DNA of 64,000 nucleotides from Terriglobus albidus (GTDB taxonomy: Bacteria; Acidobacteriota; Terriglobia; Terriglobales; Acidobacteriaceae), in assembly GCF_008000815.1 (NCBI RefSeq), contig NZ_CP042806.1:5828001-5892000 (forward strand), given 5' to 3'. Below the pieces are notes generated by a model. The model worked only from the letters and a program-made list of their open reading frames with translations. It was not told the DNA's origin and made no database searches. Every line of letters starts with the position of its first letter. Within the stretch, counting starts at the first letter, position 1. Position numbers and translations under genes: made by a program. Positions 46,799 through 54,495 of this stretch are shown in pieces.

Positions 46799-46900
46799 GA
46801 ATGCTGCCGCAACAGTCTAGTCGCAGCGCCGTGGAGCGAGCCACTGCGCGTTGGACGATGTCGACAAACTCTAAGCCATACTTCGGAAGTGGATTTGCCC

Positions 46901-47392
46901 TCAGCGGCTAAAGCCGCCGTATTTTGTGGCTTGTTATCGCACGGCTGAAGCCGTGCGCTTAACCACCCCAGCCAGCAGAGCTGGCCGGGGACCCCGGAGC
47001 AAGGCATTCGCACCTTGGGTGCGAAATGGTTGCGCGAGGGCGCAACGATCCGGGCGGACAAAAATATAGAAGAGACACCAAGCAAACAAGCTGTCTTCCG
47101 TTCGCGCATCGCGCGAATGTTTTGCTTAAGGGCACGGCTTCAGCTGTTAAGTCTCCAGACATCCTTTACAGTCGATTTGCTCGCAATTCCCTATAAAGAG
47201 CGGTCGTAGTGGCTAGGGAAAGTGGGAAAAGGCCTTTCTTTTTCCAAGGTTGCGCAGCAACCGCCTTTTCCTGGCCTCTGTTGACCTCACAGGACTTCCG
47301 GCACAAAAGTGTAAAGGATGTCATGGAACTGAACAGCTTCAGCCGTGCCGTAAAAGATGCGGCAAGTAAGCGGCTTCAGCCGCTGAGGGCGA
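46901..47392. repeat. R1 repeat copy 7 (interrupted by IS481-type relic)
   Basis: CTCAGCGGCTAAAGCCGC, ACGGCTGAAGCCGT, CCAGCCAGCAGAGCTGG, TTCGCACC..GGTGCGAA, GTTGCGC..GCGCAAC and ACGGCTTC|AGCCGT, the last broken by the relic at 47145-47335. The remaining modules continue to 47392 (CGGCTTCAGCCG). Together with the relic this occupies nearly all of the 46799-47441 gap; the first 100 bp include the upstream region of the GH127 gene. Confidence 0.85.
47145..47335. mobile_element. IS481-type relic or MITE (191 bp)
   Basis: Ends TGTTAAGTCTCCAGACATCC at the left and GGATGTCATGGAACTGAACA at the right are those seen as the outer pair of the element at 3855-5130. There is no transposase. It is flanked by an exact 8-bp repeat GCTTCAGC (47137-47144 and 47336-47343) in the centre of the R1 palindrome ACGGCTTCAGCCGT. 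It could be mobilised by the transposase at 3900 or is a deletion product. Confidence 0.82.
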
Positions 47393-47441
47393 TCTGTCGG
47401 GAACCGATTTTTCCCATACTCTTCATCACAGCCAACAATAC

Positions 47442-47467
47442 AAAACGCCTCCTTTCGGAGGCGTTTT
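47442..47467 (-). terminator. Rho-independent terminator of htpG
   Basis: AAAACGCCTCC-TTTC-GGAGGCGTTTT: an 11-bp stem including A/T flanks that provide the U-tract, 15 bp beyond the htpG stop on the minus strand. Works in both directions in principle. Confidence 0.9.
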
Positions 47468-47482
47468 GGTCAACTGCTTGTT

Positions 47483-49372
47483 CTAGATCGATTGATTCAA
47501 CACCCGGTTCAACCGCTGCACAAAGGTAGCCGGATCTTTCAGCGGCACACCTTCCAACAACAGTGCCTGGTCGAAGAGCAGCCAGGCGGCGTCTTCTACC
47601 TTGCCGTTGCTGGTATCGGACAGCAGCTTGCGGATGATCTCGTGATCGGGATTGATCTCGAGCGTTGGCTGCAGCTCCGGCAGGTTTGTCTGTCCCATCG
47701 CCTGCATCATCTGGCGCATGCGGGCTGAGGGCTCGTCCTCGTCGGAGACGATGACCGAGGGACTGTCGGCGAGCCGTGAGGAAGCACGTACCTCTTTCAC
47801 CGCATCGCCGAGCGTGGCCTTGATCTTCTCCAACAGCGGCTTCAGCTCTTCGGCCTTCTCCGGTGCGGCCTCGTCTTTGAGATCTCCCGAGGTAGACGAC
47901 TTGTTGACGGCCTTGAGATCGATGTCGCCATACTTCGCGACCGTCGAGAAGACGATCTCGTCAACGTCGTCGTCAAGGATCAGAACCTCAATGCCCTTCT
48001 TCTTGTAGATCTCGAGCAGCGGTGAGTTGCGCAGCATCGACTCGGTGCCGCCGGTGATGTAGTAGAGGGCTTTCTGCTCCGGCTGCATACGATCCTTCGC
48101 CTCAGCAAACGAGGTGAGTCCTGCAACCTTCGACGACTTGAAGCGGATCAGCTCCAGCAGCGTCTCGCGATTGGCGAAGTCACCGTAGAGGCCTTCCTTG
48201 AGAGGACGGTTGTACTCGGCGATGAACTTCGCGTACTTTTCAGGATCGTTGGTCGCAATCGTCTTGAGCTCAGAGAGGATCTTCTTGACGCTGGCGGTCT
48301 TGATGCTGGTCAGCACCTTGTTCTGCTGCAGGATCTCGCGCGAGACATTCAGCGGCAGATCTTCGGAGTCGATGATGCCACGGACGAAGCGCAGATACTG
48401 CGGCAGCAGATCCCGGGAGTCGTCCATGATGAAGACGCGCTTGACGTACAGCTTGACGCCGCCCTTGTAGTCCGCCTGGTAAAGATCAAGCGGAGCCTTG
48501 GCCGGGATGTAGAACAATGTGGTGTACTCGAGCGTGCCCTCGGCGCGGGTGTGGAACCAGAAGAGCGGGTCCTCCCAGTCGCCGGCGATCGACTTGTAGA
48601 GCTCTTTGTAATCGTCATCCGTGAGCTCAGACTTCGACCGGCGCCACATGGCGCTGGCAGCGTTGACCTGCTCGGTAGTGCGGGTCTTGATCGACTCCTT
48701 CTTCTCTTCATCCCACTCACTCTTCTCATAGGTCAGGAAGATGGGGAAGGCGATGTGGTTGGAGTACTTCTTGACGATCTCCTGCAGGCGCCAGCCGTTG
48801 GCGTACTGCGCGCCCTCGTCGTTGAAGTGGATCAGGATCGTGGTTCCGGCAGCCTTGCGTGCGGCATCGCCGGTCACCTCTTCAATCTCGAAGCCGGTCT
48901 TGCCGTCGCTGATCCAGCGATAGGTCTTCTCTTCCCTGGCCTTGCGCGAGACGACCTCAACCTTGTCGGCGACCATGAAGACGGAGTAGAAGCCGACGCC
49001 GAACTGGCCGATAAGGTTGGAGTCCTTACGGTCATCGCCGGAGAGCTGCGACAGGAAGTTCTTCGTGCCGGAGCGGGCGATGGTGCCGAGGTGCGAGATC
49101 AGGTCTTCCTCGCTCATACCGATGCCGGTGTCGGAGAGAGACAGGGTCTTGCTGGCCTCGTCGAGGTCGAGGTCGATGCGCGGTGAGTCGATGCCGTTGC
49201 CGACGAGGGCCTTGTAGGTCTCGTCGGTCAAGCTGAGGTGACGCAGCTTGTCGAGCGCATCGGAGGAGTTGGAGATGAGCTCGCGGAGAAAGATCTCCGG
49301 GTGTGAGTAAAGCGAGTGAACGATCAGGTGCAGGAGCTGAGAGACTTCAGTCTGAAATTGCTGCTTTGACAT
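47483..49372 (-). CDS. htpG: Molecular chaperone HtpG (Hsp90)
   Basis: A 629-residue cytosolic ATP-dependent chaperone. The N-terminal GHKL ATPase domain shows LISNSSDALDKLR (near 33), LSDTGIGMSEEDLISHLGTI (near 79) and GQFGVGFYSVFMVADKVEVV (near 118), the nucleotide-binding motifs. The middle domain has YLRFVRGIIDSEDLPLNVSR, and the C-terminal dimerisation domain follows. HtpG assists folding of many client proteins under heat and other stress. Divergent from the SRPBCC gene; a clear terminator follows. No CIRCE element was noticed in the 86-bp space upstream. Confidence 0.97.
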   Translation of the reverse strand: MSKQQFQTEVSQLLHLIVHSLYSHPEIFLRELISNSSDALDKLRHLSLTDETYKALVGNGIDSPRIDLDLDEASKTLSLSDTGIGMSEEDLISHLGTIARSGTKNFLSQLSGDDRKDSNLIGQFGVGFYSVFMVADKVEVVSRKAREEKTYRWISDGKTGFEIEEVTGDAARKAAGTTILIHFNDEGAQYANGWRLQEIVKKYSNHIAFPIFLTYEKSEWDEEKKESIKTRTTEQVNAASAMWRRSKSELTDDDYKELYKSIAGDWEDPLFWFHTRAEGTLEYTTLFYIPAKAPLDLYQADYKGGVKLYVKRVFIMDDSRDLLPQYLRFVRGIIDSEDLPLNVSREILQQNKVLTSIKTASVKKILSELKTIATNDPEKYAKFIAEYNRPLKEGLYGDFANRETLLELIRFKSSKVAGLTSFAEAKDRMQPEQKALYYITGGTESMLRNSPLLEIYKKKGIEVLILDDDVDEIVFSTVAKYGDIDLKAVNKSSTSGDLKDEAAPEKAEELKPLLEKIKATLGDAVKEVRASSRLADSPSVIVSDEDEPSARMRQMMQAMGQTNLPELQPTLEINPDHEIIRKLLSDTSNGKVEDAAWLLFDQALLLEGVPLKDPATFVQRLNRVLNQSI

Positions 49373-49458
49373 ATCGTTCTTAATTTTGCCAAAAAACGGG
49401 CCGGAATGAAGTTGGGTTTCCGTGGAACGCCACCGCCGCCCGCCTCATCTAACCGGCT

Positions 49459-49851
49459 ATGTCCCTCCAAACCGTAACGCGCGCCGCCGAGTCCGACCTT
49501 GAGCCCATCGAGATCTACAAGGTTCTCGCTGACGTCAGCAATCTCCCCAGATGGGCGCCCGCCTTTGCCGATTCGATTGAGTCCACCGATAAAACTCACT
49601 TCCGTGTCACCAAAAACGGCGACAGTTTCGACATGGAGCTCTTCCTGCATCCGGCAGCTCTCGCCGTCGACTACATCCGGGAGATGGCTGACCACAGGCG
49701 GGGCGGCGCTTACATCCGTGTAACACCTCGCCCGCTGGGTGGCAGCGCCGTCATCATTACGGTTCCCATCGCCCCTACGACGAACGAGTCCGATGTCGCG
49801 AAGGTCCTGGAGCAGGAGTTGGCGGAGATTATCCGGCTTACCCGGCCGTAA
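49459..49851 (+). CDS. SRPBCC-family protein (polyketide-cyclase/START-like)
   Basis: A 130-residue soluble protein with the START-like helix-grip pattern: SDLEPIEIYKVLADVSNLPR, then WAPAFADSIES, central beta strands and a C-terminal helix (SDVAKVLEQELAEIIRLTR). The fold binds hydrophobic ligands in its cavity. No catalytic residues can be assigned. It is divergent from htpG and 51 bp upstream of a CPBP-like gene. The start ATG lacks an obvious Shine-Dalgarno sequence but is the only plausible one. Confidence 0.75.
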   Translation: MSLQTVTRAAESDLEPIEIYKVLADVSNLPRWAPAFADSIESTDKTHFRVTKNGDSFDMELFLHPAALAVDYIREMADHRRGGAYIRVTPRPLGGSAVIITVPIAPTTNESDVAKVLEQELAEIIRLTRP

Positions 49852-49902
49852 CTGCGGCATAATTCACGAGCACGTCATGTGGCGGGAGGTACTCTACCCG
49901 GG

Positions 49903-50556
49903 ATGGCGCACGCGGGGCTGCTGTTTGAGTTGATGGTTCTATTTATCGGAGTACCGGCGGCATACCGGCTTTCGCCGGTACGTATTCCGGCCTTGCCGGT
50001 ACTTTGGCTGGCGGCCGGGTATGCATGGTGGCAACTGGCTCGCGATCCTGGCTTCGATCGCAGGCAGCTATGGAACCCGGCTCCGCTGGGAAGTAACCTG
50101 GTCAGCATTCTGACGATCTTCCTTGTCGTAGCGGCACTGCAGTGGGCAGGCGTGCACTGGCTGGCGCCCAATCTGGAGTGGAGCTTCGCGCGCCGGCACA
50201 CACGCTTCTGGGCGATGGTGATGCTGCTGTATCCGGTTCTCTCTGTCTATCCACAGGCGTTTCTCTATCGAGCTTTCTTCATGCATCGCTATGCCGGGCT
50301 ATTTCCGGCGACACCTGCGGGCGGACTGATGCTGGTCTTTGCAAGCGCGGCTGTCTTCGGCGGGATGCATATTGTCTTCCGCAACAATCTGGCGGTCGCG
50401 CTGACGTTCCTCGGAGGCCTGCTGTTTGCCTGGCGATATCAGCACACGGGCTCTCTGTTTGTCTCCAGCATTGAACATGCCCTGTATGGCTGCTGGCTGT
50501 TCACCGTGGGTTTGGGACAGTACTTTTATCACGGGGTCTGGCCAAAGCCCGATTGA
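49903..50556 (+). CDS. CPBP-type intramembrane protease homologue with altered motif
   Basis: About 217 residues with seven to eight hydrophobic helices. The family motifs are recognisable, YPQAFLYRAFF (motif 1), FGGMHIVF (motif 2, His) and SIEHALYG (motif 3, His). However, motif 1 has Gln-Ala where active CPBP/Rce1 proteases have Glu-Glu, so proteolysis may be lost. I prefer the ATG at 49903; an in-frame GTG at 49879 would add eight residues and the sequence GGGAGGT lies between the two. CPBP proteins process prenylated or membrane peptides; a non-catalytic role is possible here. Confidence 0.72.
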   Translation: MAHAGLLFELMVLFIGVPAAYRLSPVRIPALPVLWLAAGYAWWQLARDPGFDRRQLWNPAPLGSNLVSILTIFLVVAALQWAGVHWLAPNLEWSFARRHTRFWAMVMLLYPVLSVYPQAFLYRAFFMHRYAGLFPATPAGGLMLVFASAAVFGGMHIVFRNNLAVALTFLGGLLFAWRYQHTGSLFVSSIEHALYGCWLFTVGLGQYFYHGVWPKPD

Positions 50557-50637
50557 AGCGAATTGCTTCGGCGCTTGATCCTGCTCGTAGGGCATGAGGC
50601 CTATTGATTCATGCCTGCTGATCTATACCCTCAGAGC

Positions 50638-50753
50638 TAGAGCATTTTCCCTGTAGGTGTAGAGTAGGGCTTCCGCATCTATGGGCGTTTTCCGCAATGA
50701 AAACGCCGCGGCACTCCCTTTTCGGAATACCCAGCAACAGGGAAAATGCTAGA
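50638..50753. mobile_element. MITE-B copy 5
   Basis: TAGAGCATTTTCCCTGT and ACAGGGAAAATGCTAGA form the terminal repeats; core GGGCGTTTTC..GAAAACGCC. Ends 40 bp before the ATG of the PI-PLC gene. It fills half of the 50557-50792 gap; the rest shows nothing special. Confidence 0.87.
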
Positions 50754-50792
50754 CACACATACTCTGGCGCAGATGAAGGGATTTGATACGGA

Positions 50793-51956
50793 ATGACATC
50801 TTCCAGGTTAGGTACGGGTCTGCTTGCGCTGGCGGCGGTGGCCGCCGCCGCACAGACGAGCAATAAGCAGGACAAGCTTCTTCATCTGAACCAGATCCAG
50901 GTGGTGGGCTCACACAACAGCTACAACACCGGCTTCGCGCCCAGCGAAGAGAAGTACTTCTCCGGGCATTTTCCTGACGCCTTTCACGGCGTGGACTATC
51001 ATCACCAGCCGCTGCCGAAACAGCTTGATGCCGGAGTCCGTCAACTGGAGCTGGATATTGTTACCGATCCCGCGGGCGGCCGCTTCTCGCATCCGAAGAT
51101 CGTTGGACTGACGAAGGAAGCCGGCCTTCCCGCCGATCCTGACTTCGATCCGCAGCACGAGCTGGATAAGCCCGGCTTCAAGGTTATTCATCTGGGCGAC
51201 GTCAACCAGCGCAGCAGTTGCCAGACCTTTGTGCACTGCCTGCAAGACATTCGCGGATGGTCGAAGGCACATCCCAAACATGTGCCGATTCTGTTGTTGA
51301 TTGAAGACAAGCAGGGACGTTTAAGCCAGCTTCCAGGAGCCACCACCGCCGAGCCGTGGACGGCAGAGACATGGAACGCGCTGGATGCGGAGATCCGCTC
51401 TGTCTTTCCAGCCCGGGAGCTCATCACTCCGGACAAAGTGCGGGGCAAGTATCCAACGCTGGAAGCTGCCGTACTCGCCGGCGCGTGGCCGACACTGGCG
51501 GAGTCGCGCGGCAAGGTTCTCTTTCTTCTGTATAACCGGCCGTCTGCTCCCGCTTATTTAGAAGGTCATCCGCTGCTTCAGGGACGCGTGCTCTTTACCA
51601 ACTCTGAGCCTGGCAAACCCGACGCTGCATTTGTAGAGCGCGACAAGGGTTCGCAGGATGAGATCCGCGCGCTGGTGAAGAGCGGCTATCTTGTACGCAC
51701 ACGTGCAGACTTCAATACTGACCAGGGCCGCACGAACGATACCACCCGACGTGACCTGACACTGGCAAGCGGAGCGCAGATGGTCAGCACAGATTTCCTA
51801 GTCTCAGAACCCGCTCCGTGGACGGGCTACACCGTCGGTCTTCCTGGTGGTGTGCCAGCGCGCTGCAATCCGGTAAACGCACCCACAGGATGCAAAGACG
51901 AACTGCTGGAGCCGGGGGTGAGGACGAAGGAGCCATCTCCTTCGCATCAGCCGTAA
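50793..51956 (+). CDS. Secreted Ca2+-dependent phosphoinositide phospholipase C-type protein
   Basis: A 387-residue exported protein. A signal peptide (about 1-21, LLALAAVAAAAQT) is followed by a TIM-barrel with IQVVGSHNSYNTGF (first catalytic His near 40), LELDIVTDP and FKVIHLGDVNQRSSC (second His near 132), the layout of the calcium-dependent PI-PLC family. Predicted to cleave phosphodiester bonds of phosphoinositide or related lipids outside the cell. It is likely monocistronic: MITE-B upstream, a strong hairpin downstream. The start follows a weak GATACGGA. Confidence 0.87.
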   Translation: MTSSRLGTGLLALAAVAAAAQTSNKQDKLLHLNQIQVVGSHNSYNTGFAPSEEKYFSGHFPDAFHGVDYHHQPLPKQLDAGVRQLELDIVTDPAGGRFSHPKIVGLTKEAGLPADPDFDPQHELDKPGFKVIHLGDVNQRSSCQTFVHCLQDIRGWSKAHPKHVPILLLIEDKQGRLSQLPGATTAEPWTAETWNALDAEIRSVFPARELITPDKVRGKYPTLEAAVLAGAWPTLAESRGKVLFLLYNRPSAPAYLEGHPLLQGRVLFTNSEPGKPDAAFVERDKGSQDEIRALVKSGYLVRTRADFNTDQGRTNDTTRRDLTLASGAQMVSTDFLVSEPAPWTGYTVGLPGGVPARCNPVNAPTGCKDELLEPGVRTKEPSPSHQP

Positions 51957-51967
51957 CGCAGATGGAG

Positions 51968-52004
51968 GCTCCGTTGTCTCTGCAGTCTTCAGAGACAACG
52001 GAGC
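51968..52004 (+). terminator. Strong hairpin after the PI-PLC gene
   Basis: A perfect 15-bp stem (GCTCCGTTGTCTCTG and its complement) with a 7-nt loop starts 12 bp after the stop codon. There is no U-tract, so it could be a processing or stability hairpin, or a terminator of the U-poor type. Confidence 0.6.
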
Positions 52005-52039
52005 ATTGGCTATCATCCGTTGAACTCGGCACAATTATT

Positions 52040-52275
52040 CGCACTGCAAGTGCGAACGTCTTGCTTAAGGGCATGGCTTTAGCCATGCCGTATCAGACCT
52101 GCAAAGTGGCGGCTTTAGCCGCTGAGGGCGATGTATCTGAGAACCTCAAAATGCTGCGTTTCGCATTTGGATCTGACCTCAGCGGCTAAAGCCGCGTGTG
52201 GTGCTAGGCCGATACGGGACGGCTGAAGCCGTCCCCTTAAGCAAGGCATTCGCACCTGCGGTGCGAAACGCGATG
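52040..52275. repeat. R1 repeat copy 8
   Basis: TTCGCACTGCAAGTGCGAA, GCATGGCTTTAGCCATGC, GCGGCTTTAGCCGC, a spacer of about 55 bp, GCGGCTAAAGCCGC, ACGGCTGAAGCCGT, the CCTTAAGCAAGG link and TTCGCACC..GGTGCGAA. It has the same order and spacing as copies 9 and 10, showing that the whole block is copied as a unit. Together with the hairpin it fills the 51957-52328 gap. Confidence 0.87.
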
Positions 52276-52328
52276 TATTGTTTTCGTTTTTCGAATTTCG
52301 TGGAATCGTTGCCGAACTAGAGGGCGCA

Positions 52329-52724
52329 TCAGGATCGATGTGCGAATGCGGCAGATGGAGCAGAAGCCGCGTCCGCTTCATCTCCAATATCCATAGCTGC
52401 AATCAGGCCGGCCTTCACCGTGAACACATGGAGAACTTCGCTGTCCGATAGAACATCCCCTTGAAGGTTCTTGACGAGTTGGTGCACTCTGACGCGGATC
52501 CTACCTCCGTCTTCCTCGGTGATTTCCAGTGGCTCGACATGGGGATCGAACTCTCCCCATTGCCGGGTCCAGTAGGCGCGGACCTCTTCCTTGCCTACAG
52601 CTCTACCGCCCTCCGAAACCTTGGGCCAGTTCACGTCGTGCGTCATCAGGGCTAAGACACCGTTGATGTCACGCTTGTTGAATGCAGAGTACGCTTGCTC
52701 AATCAGGGTCTTCGTGTCTGCCAT
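52329..52724 (-). CDS. SnoaL/NTF2-like protein
   Basis: A 131-residue protein with the NTF2-like fold: IEQAYSAFNKRDINGVLALM (helices 1-2), VNWPKVSEGGRAVGKEEVRA and strand-rich C-terminal part with VHVFTVKAG-like pattern (VLHVFTVKAGLIAAMDIGDE). Often a small-molecule isomerase or a binding scaffold; no activity can be assigned. On the minus strand, divergent from the TetR regulator at 52825, and close to the operator at 52801. Potentially repressed by it. AGGAGAGTT precedes its ATG. Confidence 0.85.
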   Translation of the reverse strand: MADTKTLIEQAYSAFNKRDINGVLALMTHDVNWPKVSEGGRAVGKEEVRAYWTRQWGEFDPHVEPLEITEEDGGRIRVRVHQLVKNLQGDVLSDSEVLHVFTVKAGLIAAMDIGDEADAASAPSAAFAHRS

Positions 52725-52800
52725 GCAACTCTCCTGTCACCTATTTTCCCCCTCCAACCCGCGGGTGCCGGAGCCAGCAAAAGATTTTTGTAACCAAACC

Positions 52801-52815
52801 GACTAGTTGGTAGTC
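52801..52815. promoter_or_regulatory. TetR operator 1
   Basis: GACTA-GTTGG-TAGTC, an inverted repeat in the space between the divergent NTF2-like and TetR genes, 9 bp before the ATG of the TetR gene. It contains CTAGTTGGTAG, which recurs, reversed, in the operator at 53448. Confidence 0.7.
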
Positions 52816-52824
52816 TACCTTTGT

Positions 52825-53406
52825 ATGCAAGGGGAAATGGCAGAACGCATTCTGAAGGCAGCGGAGGTCCTGATGATCGAGAGGGGATACTCGGCCTTCA
52901 GTTATGCCGACATCTCCGAAGCGGTGGAGATCAAAAAGCCGAGCATCCATCATCACTTCCCGACCAAGGCTGGTCTGGTCGCGGCTGTTCTCAAAGCGCA
53001 TCGCGAAAAGACCATCGAAGGGACCGAACAGCTCGACAGGCAGATCGAAGATCCGTGGAAGCGCCTTCATGCCTATGTCCAGTACTGGGAGGGGTGTATC
53101 CGAGGACGGACGGTCCCCTTCTGCGTGGCTGCCCTGATGGGAGCGGAACTTCCATCCCTGCCAGAGGAAGTGCAAGCCGAGGTACGCCTGCACTTCAGTG
53201 CGCTGGGGGAGTGGCTGGAACGAACCCTGAAGGCCGGCGTGAAAGCAGGCGTCATTAAGTTGCAGGATTCAGCAGCAACGGAAGCTCAGACGCTGATGGC
53301 GGTGGTCCACGGGGCGATGCTCTCGGCGCGCGCCACCGGCAAGTGCGATGTCTTCAAGCAAGTTACAGGAGCGGCGCTCAAGCGGATCGCTGCCCCGAAA
53401 CACTAA
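52825..53406 (+). CDS. TetR-family transcriptional regulator
   Basis: A 193-residue repressor with an N-terminal HTH (AERILKAAEVLMIERGYSAF, then SYADISEAVEIKKPSIHHHF, about 7-48) and a helical effector domain (TetR_C-like). The start at ATG 52825 is preferred; 52807 would begin inside the operator, and 52837 is an alternative. It most likely regulates itself, the divergent NTF2-like gene and the membrane protein gene at 53478, because the same 11-bp sequence occurs in front of both promoters. Confidence 0.87.
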   Translation: MQGEMAERILKAAEVLMIERGYSAFSYADISEAVEIKKPSIHHHFPTKAGLVAAVLKAHREKTIEGTEQLDRQIEDPWKRLHAYVQYWEGCIRGRTVPFCVAALMGAELPSLPEEVQAEVRLHFSALGEWLERTLKAGVKAGVIKLQDSAATEAQTLMAVVHGAMLSARATGKCDVFKQVTGAALKRIAAPKH

Positions 53407-53447
53407 ACCGCGCGGAACCTGCATCTGGTTTCGCCTCACTTAATTAC

Positions 53448-53465
53448 CTACCAACTAGATGGTAG
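53448..53465. promoter_or_regulatory. TetR operator 2
   Basis: CTACCA-ACTAGA-TGGTAG is a perfect 6+6 inverted repeat with a 6-bp spacer, 12 bp before the ATG of the membrane protein gene. Its left 11 bp CTACCAACTAG is the exact complement of part of the operator at 52801, indicating the same regulator. Confidence 0.75.
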
Positions 53466-53477
53466 AAAGGCACTCAA

Positions 53478-54050
53478 ATGCAAACCAACTCTCTTGAATC
53501 GGCTCGCTCGCTGCGCAACCTCTATCTCGTCCGGGCAGTGTTCCAGTTGCTATGGGCTGGAGCCGTGATTTCGGCGGCGCTTACGCAGCCAAGCTTCGCT
53601 TCCGTCCTGCTGATCGTCTACCCGCTGTGGGATGTTGCCTGCACGCTGTACGATCTCAGCGCTTCCCGGCCCACCGGTAGCGCATGCACATCGCAGGTCA
53701 TCAATGCACTGCTGGGCACTGCGACTGCTGTCGGGATAGCCGTGACGGTGTTCAGCAAAGAGGCAACTTCCATCGCGATCTTCGGAGCATGGGCACTCGG
53801 AGCCGGACTGCTGCAGCTCATTGCCGGGCTGATCCGCCGCAAGCAACTCGGCGGACAATGGGCGATGATCCTGAGCGGAGCACAATCGACTGCCGCAGGC
53901 GTTGCATTTTTACTGGGCGGCCTTAGCGGAAAGCTACATGCGAAGGATCTTGGAGGGTATGCCATCTTCGGCGCGATTTACTTCCTTATCGGCGGAGTTC
54001 TGCTGAGCCGAAAGCTCTCGCAAGTCTCTGAAGTCCAGGCGCAGGGGTAA
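53478..54050 (+). CDS. DUF308/HdeD-like membrane protein
   Basis: A 190-residue inner-membrane protein with about six hydrophobic helices, including LYLVRAVFQLLWAGAVISAA near the N terminus and a duplicated Gly-rich pattern (GAWALGAGLLQLIAGLIRRK; GVAFLLGGLSGKL) typical of the DUF308/HdeD superfamily. Function in envelope or acid stress is known for HdeD; a role here is not proven. Transcribed after the TetR gene, with operator 2 at its promoter, so it is the probable effector gene of that regulatory pair. GAAAGGC precedes the ATG. Confidence 0.75.
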   Translation: MQTNSLESARSLRNLYLVRAVFQLLWAGAVISAALTQPSFASVLLIVYPLWDVACTLYDLSASRPTGSACTSQVINALLGTATAVGIAVTVFSKEATSIAIFGAWALGAGLLQLIAGLIRRKQLGGQWAMILSGAQSTAAGVAFLLGGLSGKLHAKDLGGYAIFGAIYFLIGGVLLSRKLSQVSEVQAQG

Positions 54051-54099
54051 CAGACACGTTGATAGGCGTGATAGGTCTTATCTGATGCGCGTAGCGCAT

Positions 54100-54393
54100 C
54101 CATTTCGCGCTACAGACGCGAAGGTCTTGTTAAGGGCATGGCTTTAGCCATGCCATACAGACTCCGCAAAGTGGCGGCTTTAGCCGCTGAGGGCGATGTG
54201 CCGGAGAACCTTAGGATGTCGTCCTTCGCATTTGCCCTCAGCGGCTGAAGCCGCGTGCCGTCAGCGCTGATACGGGACGGCTATTAATAAAGCCGTCCCC
54301 TTAAGCAAAACGGAGCGCCTTCGGCGCTTTGCCCAGCCAGCGAAGCTGGCCGGGACCCCGCGCAAAACATTCGCACGTGCGTGCGAACGGGAT
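54100..54393. repeat. R1 repeat copy 9
   Basis: ATGCGCGTAGCGCAT, ATGGCTTTAGCCAT, GCGGCTTTAGCCGC, GCGGCTGAAGCCGC, a pair of ACGGCT/AGCCGT arms separated by ATTAATAA, then GCGCCTTCGGCGC, CCAGCCAGCGAAGCTGG and TTCGCAC..GTGCGAA. The same block plan as copies 8 and 10. It fills most of the 54051-54495 gap; the last 100 bp presumably hold a promoter. Confidence 0.87.
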
Positions 54394-54495
54394 GGCTGTA
54401 TAGATTGCCTCCGTAATAGGGTCACTCAGCGGTCAACGCCGGTAGTACGATGACAGCACTGACCAAAGCTGGTTTGTACGCAATCGTATCGGACT

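Noticed and set aside
47145-47335. A small gene in the 191-bp element
   Set aside because: No ribosome-binding site and no family pattern; the flanking 8-bp duplication and IS481-type ends explain the sequence better.
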